From positions 1 to 43,991 of the forward strand of contig JAISEO010000044.1 of NCBI GenBank assembly GCA_031264075.1: DNA of 43,991 nucleotides, in the 5' to 3' direction. This stretch comes from Coriobacteriales bacterium. Lineage in GTDB: Bacteria > Actinomycetota > Coriobacteriia > Coriobacteriales > UBA8131. Positions 35,818 to 43,968 of this stretch are shown here, piece by piece (within the stretch, counting starts at the first letter, position 1; each line of letters begins with the position of its first letter). The notes below the pieces were generated by a model. It was not told where the DNA came from, searched no databases, and saw nothing but the letters and a program-made list of their open reading frames with translations. The position numbers and the translations under genes are program-made.

Positions 35818-36020
35818 TGTCATTGCGAGCGAGGTAGCACTTACTTTGCCTGAGAACCGGGCAGGTGCTGCTACTCAACGCAAAGGCAAAGTAAGTGCTA
35901 CCGGCAATCCAGTCCTTGAAACAAGGGAGATGGTAAAAATAAGGTTACCTGGAGATGGCAGAGAAGGACTGGATTGCCGCGTCGCGCGATGCGCTCCTCG
36001 CAATGACAATCGGAGTGAAC
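35818..36020 (+). repeat. Nested inverted-repeat element (REP cluster)
   Basis: Outer arms TGTCATTGCGAG (35818-35829) and CTCGCAATGACA (35997-36008) match the palindrome at 35009. Inside are two perfect hairpins: 18 bases at 35833-35850/35885-35902 (GGTAGCACTTACTTTGCC arm) and 15 bases at 35903-35917/35964-35978 (GGCAATCCAGTCCTT arm). The whole would fold as a three-way cruciform. It fills most of the 379-base gap before guaA. No gene seen in the gap. Confidence 0.9.
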
Positions 36021-36072
36021 AGTAACTGAAGTAATGTGTGTGAAGAAAGACAGCGTCAGATAAGGAGCAGAG

Positions 36073-37722
36073 GTGAGTGAAGTAGACAGGCAACGGGTGC
36101 TCGTCGTGGACTTTGGTGCGCAGTACGGACAGTTGATTGCCCGGCGCGTGCGCGACCTGCAGGTATTCAGTGAGCTTGTTCCCTGCGATATTGACCCTGC
36201 CGAACTCAAGGCAGATCCTCCCGCCGCAATCATCTTGAGTGGAGGGCCGGCAAGCGTGTATGCCTCCCATGCACCCGAACTCAACCCCCGTTTGCTGGAG
36301 CTTGGTGTGCCGGTGCTGGGATTGTGCTACGGTATGCAGGCGATGGCCCAGACTCTGGGCGGCACGGTTGCGCACACCGATGTAGCCGAGTACGGCCCGG
36401 CAGAGCTGAGCGTCACTGCCGATGGCAGCTCCTCCCTCTTACTCAAGGATACCCCTCAGACCCAGACCGTCTGGATGAGCCACCGCGACGCCGTAAGCGA
36501 GGTTCCCGCGGGCTTTGCAGCCACCGCCCTCACCCCCACGACGGCCATCGCTGCCATGGAGTGCGCCGAGCGCGGGCTCTACGCCACGCAATTCCATCCC
36601 GAGGTGCACCACACGGTGCACGGAACTGCCATGCTGAGCCACTTTCTGTTTGATGTCGCGGGGCTTACGCCCTCCTGGACCATGACCAACATCTCTGAGG
36701 CCGCCATTGCCCAGGTGCGTGAGCAGGTAGGAAGCAGCCGGGTCATCCTGGGCCTCAGCGGGGGCGTGGATTCGAGCGTCGTGGCTGCCTTGCTGTCTCG
36801 GGCCATAGGCCGGCAGCTCACCTGTGTTTTTGTCGATAACGGTCTGCTGAGAAAAAACGAACCCGAGGAGGTGCGGCAGGTCTTCACGACCCAGTTTGAT
36901 CTGGACTTTGTGCAGGTAGATGCCGAGGAGCGCTATCTCGAGGCACTGGCAGGCGTGACGGATCCAGAAAAGAAGCGCCGTATCATCGGCACCCTGTTCT
37001 GGCAGATATTCTTTGAAGAGGCCGAACGGATTGCCGAGCGCACCGGCGAGCCCGTCAAGTATCTGGCGCAGGGGACCATCTATCCGGATGTCATCGAGAG
37101 CGGTGCCTCACGCGGCGGTGCGGTTACCGCTGTGGACGGGTCGGCGACAACCGGCTCAGAACAGGCGTCCACCATCAAGAGCCATCACAATATGGTGCCG
37201 TTTCCCGAAGGGGTGCACTTTGAGCTTATCGAGCCCCTGCGTAATTTGTTCAAGGACGAGGTGCGTGCCCTGGGTGCGACGCTGGGTTTGCCCGATACGC
37301 TCGTGTATCGACAGCCCTTCCCGGGCCCTGGCCTGGCGGTGCGCATCATCGGCGATGTAACACGCGAGAAACTGGCCACGCTCAAAGACGCCGATGCCAT
37401 TGTGCGTGAGGAACTGGACGCCTACAACAGACAGCTGTTTGAAGCAACCGGCCTGCGCGACAGCGAGCGAAGCGTCTGGCAATACTTTGCCGTGCTGCCG
37501 GACATCAGGAGCGTAGGTGTCATGGGCGACGAGCGCACCTACGAGCACCCCATCATCCTACGCGCCGTAGAGAGCCGCGACGCCATGACGGCAGACTGGG
37601 CGCGCCTCCCCTACGACGTACTGGCGAGCATCTCAAGCCGCATAGTAGCCGAAGTCGAAGGCATAAACAGAGTGGTCTACGATATTACAAGCAAGCCGCC
37701 GGGGACGATTGAGTGGGAATAA
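36073..37722 (+). CDS. guaA: GMP synthase (glutamine-hydrolysing)
   Basis: 549 residues, full length. The N-terminal glutamine amidotransferase has catalytic Cys85 in GLCYGMQA and the HPEVHHTVHG motif; the ATP pyrophosphatase domain has the P-loop LSGGVDSSVVAAL near 229; the C-terminal dimerisation domain ends with VVYDITSKPPGTIEWE, the family end. Converts XMP to GMP. The start is GTG 36073, with AAGGAG 5 bases upstream. The stop TAA is directly followed by the left terminal repeat of the RAYT element. Confidence 0.98.
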   Translation: MSEVDRQRVLVVDFGAQYGQLIARRVRDLQVFSELVPCDIDPAELKADPPAAIILSGGPASVYASHAPELNPRLLELGVPVLGLCYGMQAMAQTLGGTVAHTDVAEYGPAELSVTADGSSSLLLKDTPQTQTVWMSHRDAVSEVPAGFAATALTPTTAIAAMECAERGLYATQFHPEVHHTVHGTAMLSHFLFDVAGLTPSWTMTNISEAAIAQVREQVGSSRVILGLSGGVDSSVVAALLSRAIGRQLTCVFVDNGLLRKNEPEEVRQVFTTQFDLDFVQVDAEERYLEALAGVTDPEKKRRIIGTLFWQIFFEEAERIAERTGEPVKYLAQGTIYPDVIESGASRGGAVTAVDGSATTGSEQASTIKSHHNMVPFPEGVHFELIEPLRNLFKDEVRALGATLGLPDTLVYRQPFPGPGLAVRIIGDVTREKLATLKDADAIVREELDAYNRQLFEATGLRDSERSVWQYFAVLPDIRSVGVMGDERTYEHPIILRAVESRDAMTADWARLPYDVLASISSRIVAEVEGINRVVYDITSKPPGTIEWE

Positions 37723-38611
37723 GACAAAAGGGGCCGGGGCAAAACTGTCAACTTTTGCTATAGTGAACAGAGCAGTACTCCAATACTATACTGAGAAAGA
37801 AGCAAATATGAGCAGACAGCCTCGCAAAATCAGTAGAACTGGTTTTTATCACATCTACTTCCGTGGCATCAATCATTGCTATCTGTTTGAGGAAGATGAG
37901 GACTTCAGAAGATTCCTTGATATCTACGTAGGAGTAGAGGAGGCTTTTTCTTTGGAGCTCCACGCATTTTGTCTCATGGAAAATCATGTCCATCTACTAC
38001 TCAAAGAAAATGAACCAGGCGACATCGCTGCCGCTATGAGAAGACTGCTTTCTCCCTACGCATCCTGGTTTAACAAGAAGTACCAAAGAATCGGTGCTTT
38101 GATCGCAGATCGCTTCAAGAGCGAGTGCGTTGAAACCGATGCATATCTACTTACGCTTGTTCGCTACATTCACAGAAATCCACTAGAAGCCGGAATAGTA
38201 AACCGGATTGGTTCTTATCGCTGGAGTAGCTATAACGACTATCTCAAGCCAGGGACAGGATTGGTGGATGCAGAATTCATCTTAGGGATGTTCTCAGCTG
38301 ACCCAGCAAAGGCACACAAGGAGTTTGTGGACTTTCACGGTGGTGTTGATGGCGAGTGTGAAGACTACTCGCCTTCTGACTCTAGAAGAAAGAGTGAGCA
38401 GAATGTACGTCTTGAGATTCAATCGATTTTAGAGGGCCTTGAGCCAAGCGCTGTCGGAAGCCTTGCAAAGCATGAGCGAGATGCATTGCTGAAATCTCTT
38501 CGAGAGAGCGGATTCTCAATTCGTCAGATTGAGAGGGCAACCGGAATCTCTCGAGGGGTTATTCACAAGAGCACGCGATAAGTTGACAAAATTGCCCCGG
38601 CCCCTTTTGTC
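37723..38611 (+). mobile_element. RAYT (Y1 transposase) element with terminal inverted repeats
   Basis: 889 bp bounded by 31-base inverted repeats, 37723-37753 and 38581-38611, matching at 28 of 31 positions (outer 20 identical; core GACAAAAGGGGCCGGGGC). It carries one transposase gene that is oriented left to right. The left end abuts the guaA stop; the right end enters the 3' part of a kinase-like gene. Lower GC than the surroundings. Such long perfect ends are unusual for RAYT genes, which usually lie between REP hairpins. Confidence 0.85.
37808..38581 (+). CDS. REP-associated tyrosine transposase (RAYT, IS200/IS605-like)
   Basis: 257 residues. The HUH metal motif is H60-V-H62 in ENHVHLLL, and the probable catalytic Tyr113 sits in DAYLLTLVRYIHRNPLEAG, the RAYT signature. 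The N-terminal RTGFYHIYFRG strand and WSSYNDYL block complete the Y1 fold. A C-terminal helix-turn-helix-like region (RQIERATGISRGVIHKS) adds about 60 residues, seen in larger RAYT proteins. It should cut and join single-stranded DNA at REP sequences, here probably its own termini. ATG 37808 is preferred to the frame opening inside guaA. The stop overlaps the right repeat by one base. Confidence 0.95.
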   Translation: MSRQPRKISRTGFYHIYFRGINHCYLFEEDEDFRRFLDIYVGVEEAFSLELHAFCLMENHVHLLLKENEPGDIAAAMRRLLSPYASWFNKKYQRIGALIADRFKSECVETDAYLLTLVRYIHRNPLEAGIVNRIGSYRWSSYNDYLKPGTGLVDAEFILGMFSADPAKAHKEFVDFHGGVDGECEDYSPSDSRRKSEQNVRLEIQSILEGLEPSAVGSLAKHERDALLKSLRESGFSIRQIERATGISRGVIHKSTR

Positions 38612-39166
38612 CTTGATCGTCAACATCTCCCGAACACGCGCATGCACACCCTCGCATAGCGCGCCCTGCTCTTGCGTGGCATCAATACGCATCACCGGAC
38701 ATTGCAGCTTCTCAATCTGCCATTTCTGTTTCTGCCTTGTGTTGAAGCGATTGTCATCGCCCTCATACGCTTCTGCCCACTCCATGAAATCAATATGGGT
38801 CTGGTGCATATCGCCATCTGGTTCGATCCTGTCGCCGAAGCGCTCGTGCTCACGTGCTTTCAACCGCCCAAGCCTGACGTCAGTTGGCGCGTCAAGAAAC
38901 ACAATCAGGTCTATCAGGCTTACGTAATCGCCAGGATTGACGCCAAGGTTACCAGTCAAAACCCCAAGCCCGGCACCAGTGAGGTCTTCGATCAGTTCCT
39001 CGGCAAACTCACTTCGCGGGCGCGCCACTTGGAACGGTGGATCGGTCTTCTCCCAATAGTATTCGTCGATATCGAAATGCTCATAGCCGTAACGCTCGCT
39101 GAGCAGGGCCCCGAGCGAGGTCTTGCCGCTGCCTGAGGCACCCATTATGTAGACGATGAATCCCAT
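38516..39166 (-). CDS. P-loop kinase-like protein with replaced C-terminus
   Basis: 216 residues. Walker A MGASGSGKTSLGALL near residue 8, a DIDEYYWE substrate-site motif and the LID-like GRLKAREHERFGDR suggest a small nucleoside or adenylate-kinase-like enzyme. Substrate unknown. ATG 39166 is chosen; GGAATG lies upstream and the 23 residues before it lack family character. The last 31 residues (from DKRGRGNFVN) are read from the RAYT element on the opposite strand, including its right terminal repeat, so the native C-terminus has been lost or extended. The kinase core seems intact, and activity is possible. Confidence 0.78.
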   Translation of the reverse strand: MGFIVYIMGASGSGKTSLGALLSERYGYEHFDIDEYYWEKTDPPFQVARPRSEFAEELIEDLTGAGLGVLTGNLGVNPGDYVSLIDLIVFLDAPTDVRLGRLKAREHERFGDRIEPDGDMHQTHIDFMEWAEAYEGDDNRFNTRQKQKWQIEKLQCPVMRIDATQEQGALCEGVHARVREMLTIKDKRGRGNFVNLSRALVNNPSRDSGCPLNLTN

Positions 39167-39291
39167 CGAATCATTCCATTCCTGACAGGTTTGTGCAAGA
39201 CGAAGTATAGCTTCTATCCTGCAAGAAGGAAACAATTGCGGGAGCGCGACTGTTTTTGGTCTATCGCGCCCTATTTGCTTTTACATTCCGA

Positions 39292-40338
39292 TCAGGTCGG
39301 CCTTTTCACAAGCCAATGGCCTCCCTTTGCAGGGCCAATGCGCTCAACCATCCCGCGTTTCTTCAAAGCGTCGATACTTTTCTGAACACCACGCGACGAC
39401 ATTCCCACTTCCTCGGCAATTCTTTTTGCGCTGATTGTCGGCTGTGCTATCAACAGTCGAAGGATTGACCGCTGTGTTTCATTATCTACGAACTTTTCTA
39501 CGAACAGGTCTGCGTTTTCTACGAACTCTTCTACGAGTTTTTCTTTACTGCTTGCGGTGCCAGATGGCGGTTCGTTCATCTGCTTTGCCTGCGCTTCAAC
39601 GGCATCCAGAATCGCGGAAAGGGTGAACTCGATGAACTCGCCGGAATCATTTAGGCTCTGGGCGTTTTGAAGCGCATTGTAGTATTGCGGCCTTTTCTCG
39701 TACACCAATGATTCCATTGGTATCCAAGCAAAAATCTCATTCCACTTGGCAAGGATGAGCGTCTGCCAGAGCCGACCCATGCGACCGTTGCCGTCAGCGA
39801 AGGGATGGATTGTCTCGATTTCGTAATGCACTATGGCGCTTCTCAGAACAGGATGAAGCTCTGTGGTTTTTGCCCATTCGAGCAGCTCCCCAATTAACTG
39901 CGGAACGAACTGTGAACGTGCGCCCCTATGAATCACCACATCGCCATCGAACACTCCTACGTCGCCATAGCGGAACTTGCCGGACTCTTTAACCAGCCCG
40001 TCCGTCATCAGCTTGTGTGCTCTCAAGAAGTCTTTTACTGCGAATGGGTCGAATGTCATTATTTTGTCGTAAGCTTCGTAGGCGTTCTTCACCTCTTTGA
40101 CTTCCGCTTGCTTTCCGGCAACCAGCTTGCCCTCAACCACGTCGGTCACTTCGTCCAGAGAAAGCGAGTTGCCCTCGATGGCAAGCGACGAGTGGATAGA
40201 CCTCACCCGATTCTTGCGGTGGAGCTTGATGTCGCGCTTAAAGCCCGTGCCATATTCAAGACGGGTCACGGTCTCAGCGATTTTCGTCAAGTGGTCGGCG
40301 GCCTTCACGGTTATGGTGTATGGTGGTTTACTCACCAT
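39292..40338 (-). CDS. Fic-family protein with winged-helix C-terminus
   Basis: 348 residues. The Fic motif HPFADGNGR at 178-186 marks an AMP-transferase-type active site. An inhibitory helix S51-LAI-E55-G56 lies N-terminal, making it a self-inhibited class II Fic. Residues about 270-300 are an acidic, repeated linker (LVEEFVENAD, FVEKFVDN), followed by a winged helix (TISAKRIAEEVGMSSRGVQKSI) that may bind DNA and tie activity to transcription. GAGGTGAT precedes the ATG. The gene opens toward the TetR gene and probably stands alone. Its target protein is unknown. Confidence 0.93.
   Translation of the reverse strand: MVSKPPYTITVKAADHLTKIAETVTRLEYGTGFKRDIKLHRKNRVRSIHSSLAIEGNSLSLDEVTDVVEGKLVAGKQAEVKEVKNAYEAYDKIMTFDPFAVKDFLRAHKLMTDGLVKESGKFRYGDVGVFDGDVVIHRGARSQFVPQLIGELLEWAKTTELHPVLRSAIVHYEIETIHPFADGNGRMGRLWQTLILAKWNEIFAWIPMESLVYEKRPQYYNALQNAQSLNDSGEFIEFTLSAILDAVEAQAKQMNEPPSGTASSKEKLVEEFVENADLFVEKFVDNETQRSILRLLIAQPTISAKRIAEEVGMSSRGVQKSIDALKKRGMVERIGPAKGGHWLVKRPT
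39485..39538 (-). repeat. Duplicated 33-bp unit inside the Fic gene
   Basis: TCTACGAAC-type cores start at 39485, 39497, 39518 and 39530, that is 12, 21 and 12 bases apart, so a 33-base unit is present twice. It encodes the repeated LVEEFVEN/FVEKFVDN linker before the winged helix. Confidence 0.75.
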
Positions 40339-40418
40339 CTTGTATCACCTCACAGCAGTTTTGACATACAAGCATTAATCATCGCTTCTCTCGTCTTTGG
40401 AATCAAGGAAAGCATAGG

Positions 40419-41042
40419 TCAACAACGCAATTTTTCGGCCACCGAAACAACTACTCCCTTTGTGTTCGTCGTCCAGTCAAGCTTGCCCGGATAGGTTTCC
40501 AGCCAGTAATGCATGGTCCATTTGTTATAGAACCTGGCGAGCGTCTCAGGAGTCACATCGAGGCTGTTGCTGAGCCAGTGACCCACCAGAGTGGCGTTGG
40601 ACGAGGCGAAAAAGAACCCTGCATAACGCTTCTCATCTTCAGAGATAGACGACTTCTCCAGTATCTCATTGTTCAAGGTCATAAAGCCGGAAGTGAGAAT
40701 CTTCTGCAAAAGGGCACCGTTATCCAGCCTGTTCAAACGCAGGTAGAAATCGGCCTTGTGTTGGATGTTCTTATATATTAGTTCCATCAGCAGCGTAGGA
40801 GCAGACTTTATGGTTCCCATATCCATGTTGTTGCTGATGCTCAACAGAGGCTTAACGATGTCATCTTCCACAATTTTCGTCAGCACAGCTTCCTTGCCAG
40901 AAAAACTGTCATAAAAGGTCGTCCTCGAAACATGGGCTGCCTTGCAGATCAGAGCAACGGAGATGCTGCTGTAAGACAGGGACATGAACAGCTCGACGAA
41001 GCTGTTCTCTATGGTCTCCTTTGTGGAGCTGCTCGTTCTCAT
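40419..41042 (-). CDS. TetR/AcrR-family regulator
   Basis: 207 residues. A TetR helix-turn-helix lies at about 18-52: TIENSFVELFMSLSYSSIS and ICKAAHVSRTTFYDSFSGKEAVL. The ligand domain follows and is unlike any specific subfamily I know. ATG 41042 follows GGAGAGCTGGGATA; the frame opening at 41066 adds only eight residues. Divergent from the molybdenum enzyme large subunit with about 280 bases between, so it is the likely local repressor of that operon. A TATAAT-like box lies on the minus strand near 41092-41097. Low GC compared with the enzyme gene. Confidence 0.88.
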   Translation of the reverse strand: MRTSSSTKETIENSFVELFMSLSYSSISVALICKAAHVSRTTFYDSFSGKEAVLTKIVEDDIVKPLLSISNNMDMGTIKSAPTLLMELIYKNIQHKADFYLRLNRLDNGALLQKILTSGFMTLNNEILEKSSISEDEKRYAGFFFASSNATLVGHWLSNSLDVTPETLARFYNKWTMHYWLETYPGKLDWTTNTKGVVVSVAEKLRC

Positions 41043-41324
41043 TATCCCAGCTCTCCTGTGCGGCATCGGGGTAGTTTGAGGTTCTATTCAAATTATAGAC
41101 CACTGGATAGGATAAGGCATCGCTTCTGCAAAAACAAACCGTACAAACAGGCCCGTCTGTCAAGTGCCACCGAACAGTTTTATCGCCTGTCATCTTATAC
41201 GAATCACAAGCCTTGCTTTGCTAACTTGTCTTGAAGCTTGTCCAAGAGTAAGACTGAGGGAGAAGGTATTTGAGCAATCTGACGCACGGCTACAACTGGC
41301 GGGAAATGTGAGAAGGAGGTCTAC

Positions 41325-43967
41325 ATGAGCCAGAATCAAGGCGGTTTGCAAACTGCTATCCGAGGCATTGCCATGGGCGGCACAGGCGGCGATCCTGTGG
41401 CAATCGATTCGCAGGACGGAAAGGTCGTTCGCATCCGCCCCCTGCACTGGGACACGAACTACACCCCAGAGGAACTTGCAGAGAGCTTTTGGGAGTACGA
41501 CATTGACGGCAAGAAGCTCGCCACGTCGATGAAGGCAACGCCCACGTATTTTGCGCTGGCCTACAAGAACCGCGTGTACTCCAAGAATCGCGTGAAGTAT
41601 CCCCTCAAGCGTGTTGACTGGGAACCAGGCGGCGACCCTGCCAGGACCAATCCCCAGAACAGGGGCATCTCGAAGTTCGAGCGTATAGGCTGGGAGGAGG
41701 CGCTTGACATCATTGAGGGCGAGCTCAGGCGCGTGATGGAGGCCTATGGCCCTGCCACGGTGCTGTGCATTGGAGAGAACGGCCACCGCGAAAGCAAAGA
41801 CCTCCACTCGGGAGGCGGCATGCACGCAACGCTCATGAAAGAGCTCGGCGGATACTCCCGCGAGGTACGAACCCCCGACTCTGTTGAGGGATGGTACTGG
41901 GGAGCCAAGCACGTATGGGGAGCGGGCGCAAACCTTGGCCTCGGGCTTGCGGCGCCGCCGGACACGGGCTACAACTCGTGGAACGTCCCGCTTGACATCT
42001 GCGAGAACACCGAGCTCATTGCCTTTCATGCCGGAGACATAGAGCTCACCCAGAACTATGCCGGCCAGGGCCTGAGCCGACTGCTGAAGTACTGGGAGGA
42101 GCTCGGCAAGGAGTTTGTCGTCATCGACCCCTATTGCAACTATACGGCGGTGTGCCACGAAACCATGCGGTGGATTCCCATCCTCCCCAATACCGACGTG
42201 GCGCTTGACTTTGCCCTTATGTATGTGTGGATTACCGAGGGCCTGTATGACGAGGACTATGTCGAGACCCACACGGTTGGCTTTGACAGGCTGAAGGAGT
42301 ATGTGATGGGTGACGAGGACGGAACTCCCAAGACCCCCGCATGGGCGTCCCCGCTCTGTGGGGTTCCCGAGTGGACCATCAAGGCCCTTGCCCGCAAGTG
42401 GGGCACGATGAGAACGGCTCTGGTTCACTTTTCCAGCGGGCACGTCAAAGGCCCCTATTCCCATGAGCCCGGAAGAACCTCCGCCTACAAGATGGCAATG
42501 CAGGGTCTGGGAAAGCCCGGCGTCAACCAGATGTACATCACCAACTCGGAGATGGCCAAGCCCACGGTGTGCGAGAGCCTCAATTATCCCCTGACGATGT
42601 GCAACCGTTCCAGTATGTATGTGCCGGTGCCGCAGCAGGTGCCACGCACGATGGTTGCCAAGGTCATTCAGGAGAGTAAGACCAAGTGGTGGGGCAGCCC
42701 TTCCATCATCCATTCCCCCCGCGAAGACCAGTTCGTCGAATACAACTACCCTGCGCCAGCTGAGGTCGGCGGCACCGATGTCCACCTCCTCTGGAGCGAA
42801 AAGCCCTGCAATATGGGATGCTGGAATGGCGGCTTTAATTTTCAGGACGCGGTCAGAAGTCCAAAGGTCGAGCTCTTCATCACCAACCATCAATGGCTTG
42901 AGAACGACTCGCTTTTCTCCGACATCGTTTTGCCGGTGACCACCGTTCTTGAGGAGAACGACGATGTGGGCGGCAGCATGGTAACCCAGGTCAAGTGGTA
43001 TGGCCTGAACAAGCGAGCCTGTGAGCCCATCGGCGAATCGAAGAGTGACTATGAGATTGCCCTTGAGATTGGCAAGCGTTTTGGCGTTGACCAGAAGATC
43101 AGCTTTGGTATGAGCGAGGAGCAATGGTTCGAGACGGTGTTCAACAAGTTCCCCATATCAAAGGAAATCAGCTGGGAATCGGTCAAAGAGCGCACGTATT
43201 ACGTGCCCAAGCTCGATCCAGACTGGAAGGATATGCCGCGCGGGATGTACAACTTCTACGAGGATCCGGAGAGCTTTCCGCTTGACACGCCGTCCGGCAA
43301 GATCGAGTTCTGGTCGCAGGCCCTGGCAGACCACTTTCCTGACGACCAGGAGCGACAGCCCATGGCCAAGTGGATCATCGGTGGCTCAGAAGAGGACGGC
43401 TGGATGCACGACGAGACTCCCTATGGGGAGAAGGCCAAAACCTACCCTCTGCTGCTGTGCTCTACCGCAGGCAGGTATCGGACGCACGTACAGGGTGATG
43501 ATATCTTCTGGTTCCGCGAGATCGAGACCGTCAAGGTACGCGGATGGGATGGCTACGAGTACGAGCCGGTGTGGATTGCTCCCGAAGATGCCGCGCCTCG
43601 GGGGATTAAGAACGGTGACATCGTAAAGGTCTTCAACGACCAGGGAATCATCCTCTGTGCCGCGCGAATTTCGGCCCGGATCATTCCCGGCTCTGTGGAT
43701 ATCGCTAAAGGCTCGCGCGTTGACCCAATTGCTCCGCACATCGACAGAGGCGGCTCAACAAACCTGATAAGCCCTCCAAGGTATATCTCAAAGCACTGCG
43801 CAGGATTTGCGGTAACAAACTATCTGGTAGAAATCGCCAGGCTCGAACAGGAGGAGTACGACGAATGGAAGGCACAGTACCCGGATGCCTTTGAGCGAGA
43901 CTATGACTATGCAATCGGTATCAATTACGACTCCTGGGTCATAGACAATCAGAAGGGTGGTGAGTAG
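41325..43967 (+). CDS. Molybdopterin oxidoreductase, transhydroxylase/catechol dehydroxylase type (large subunit)
   Basis: 880 residues of the DMSO reductase family. The sequence follows the pyrogallol-phloroglucinol transhydroxylase large subunit along its length: RTPDSVEGWYWG, HTVGFDRLKEYVMG, DGTPKTPAW and the tail DRGGSTNLISPPRYISKHC. Asp185-Ser186 in TPDS match the active-site Asp and Mo-binding Ser of that enzyme, and His154 its catalytic His. There is no N-terminal cysteine cluster, also as in the transhydroxylase, where the iron-sulfur clusters are in the small subunit. Gut Eggerthella catechol dehydroxylases belong to this group, so a phenolic dehydroxylase is the best guess. No Tat signal is seen. 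AAGGAGGT lies 4 bases before the ATG. Next gene begins 1 base after the stop. Confidence 0.92.
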   Translation: MSQNQGGLQTAIRGIAMGGTGGDPVAIDSQDGKVVRIRPLHWDTNYTPEELAESFWEYDIDGKKLATSMKATPTYFALAYKNRVYSKNRVKYPLKRVDWEPGGDPARTNPQNRGISKFERIGWEEALDIIEGELRRVMEAYGPATVLCIGENGHRESKDLHSGGGMHATLMKELGGYSREVRTPDSVEGWYWGAKHVWGAGANLGLGLAAPPDTGYNSWNVPLDICENTELIAFHAGDIELTQNYAGQGLSRLLKYWEELGKEFVVIDPYCNYTAVCHETMRWIPILPNTDVALDFALMYVWITEGLYDEDYVETHTVGFDRLKEYVMGDEDGTPKTPAWASPLCGVPEWTIKALARKWGTMRTALVHFSSGHVKGPYSHEPGRTSAYKMAMQGLGKPGVNQMYITNSEMAKPTVCESLNYPLTMCNRSSMYVPVPQQVPRTMVAKVIQESKTKWWGSPSIIHSPREDQFVEYNYPAPAEVGGTDVHLLWSEKPCNMGCWNGGFNFQDAVRSPKVELFITNHQWLENDSLFSDIVLPVTTVLEENDDVGGSMVTQVKWYGLNKRACEPIGESKSDYEIALEIGKRFGVDQKISFGMSEEQWFETVFNKFPISKEISWESVKERTYYVPKLDPDWKDMPRGMYNFYEDPESFPLDTPSGKIEFWSQALADHFPDDQERQPMAKWIIGGSEEDGWMHDETPYGEKAKTYPLLLCSTAGRYRTHVQGDDIFWFREIETVKVRGWDGYEYEPVWIAPEDAAPRGIKNGDIVKVFNDQGIILCAARISARIIPGSVDIAKGSRVDPIAPHIDRGGSTNLISPPRYISKHCAGFAVTNYLVEIARLEQEEYDEWKAQYPDAFERDYDYAIGINYDSWVIDNQKGGE

Positions 43968-43968
43968 G

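Noticed and set aside
26466-40338. VbhA-like antitoxin as partner of the Fic protein
   Set aside because: They are 13 kb apart, and the Fic protein already contains its own inhibitory helix; the adjacent nuclease is the better partner.
41190-43124. 644-codon minus-strand frame across the molybdenum enzyme
   Set aside because: Antisense shadow that also runs across the regulator-enzyme promoter gap.
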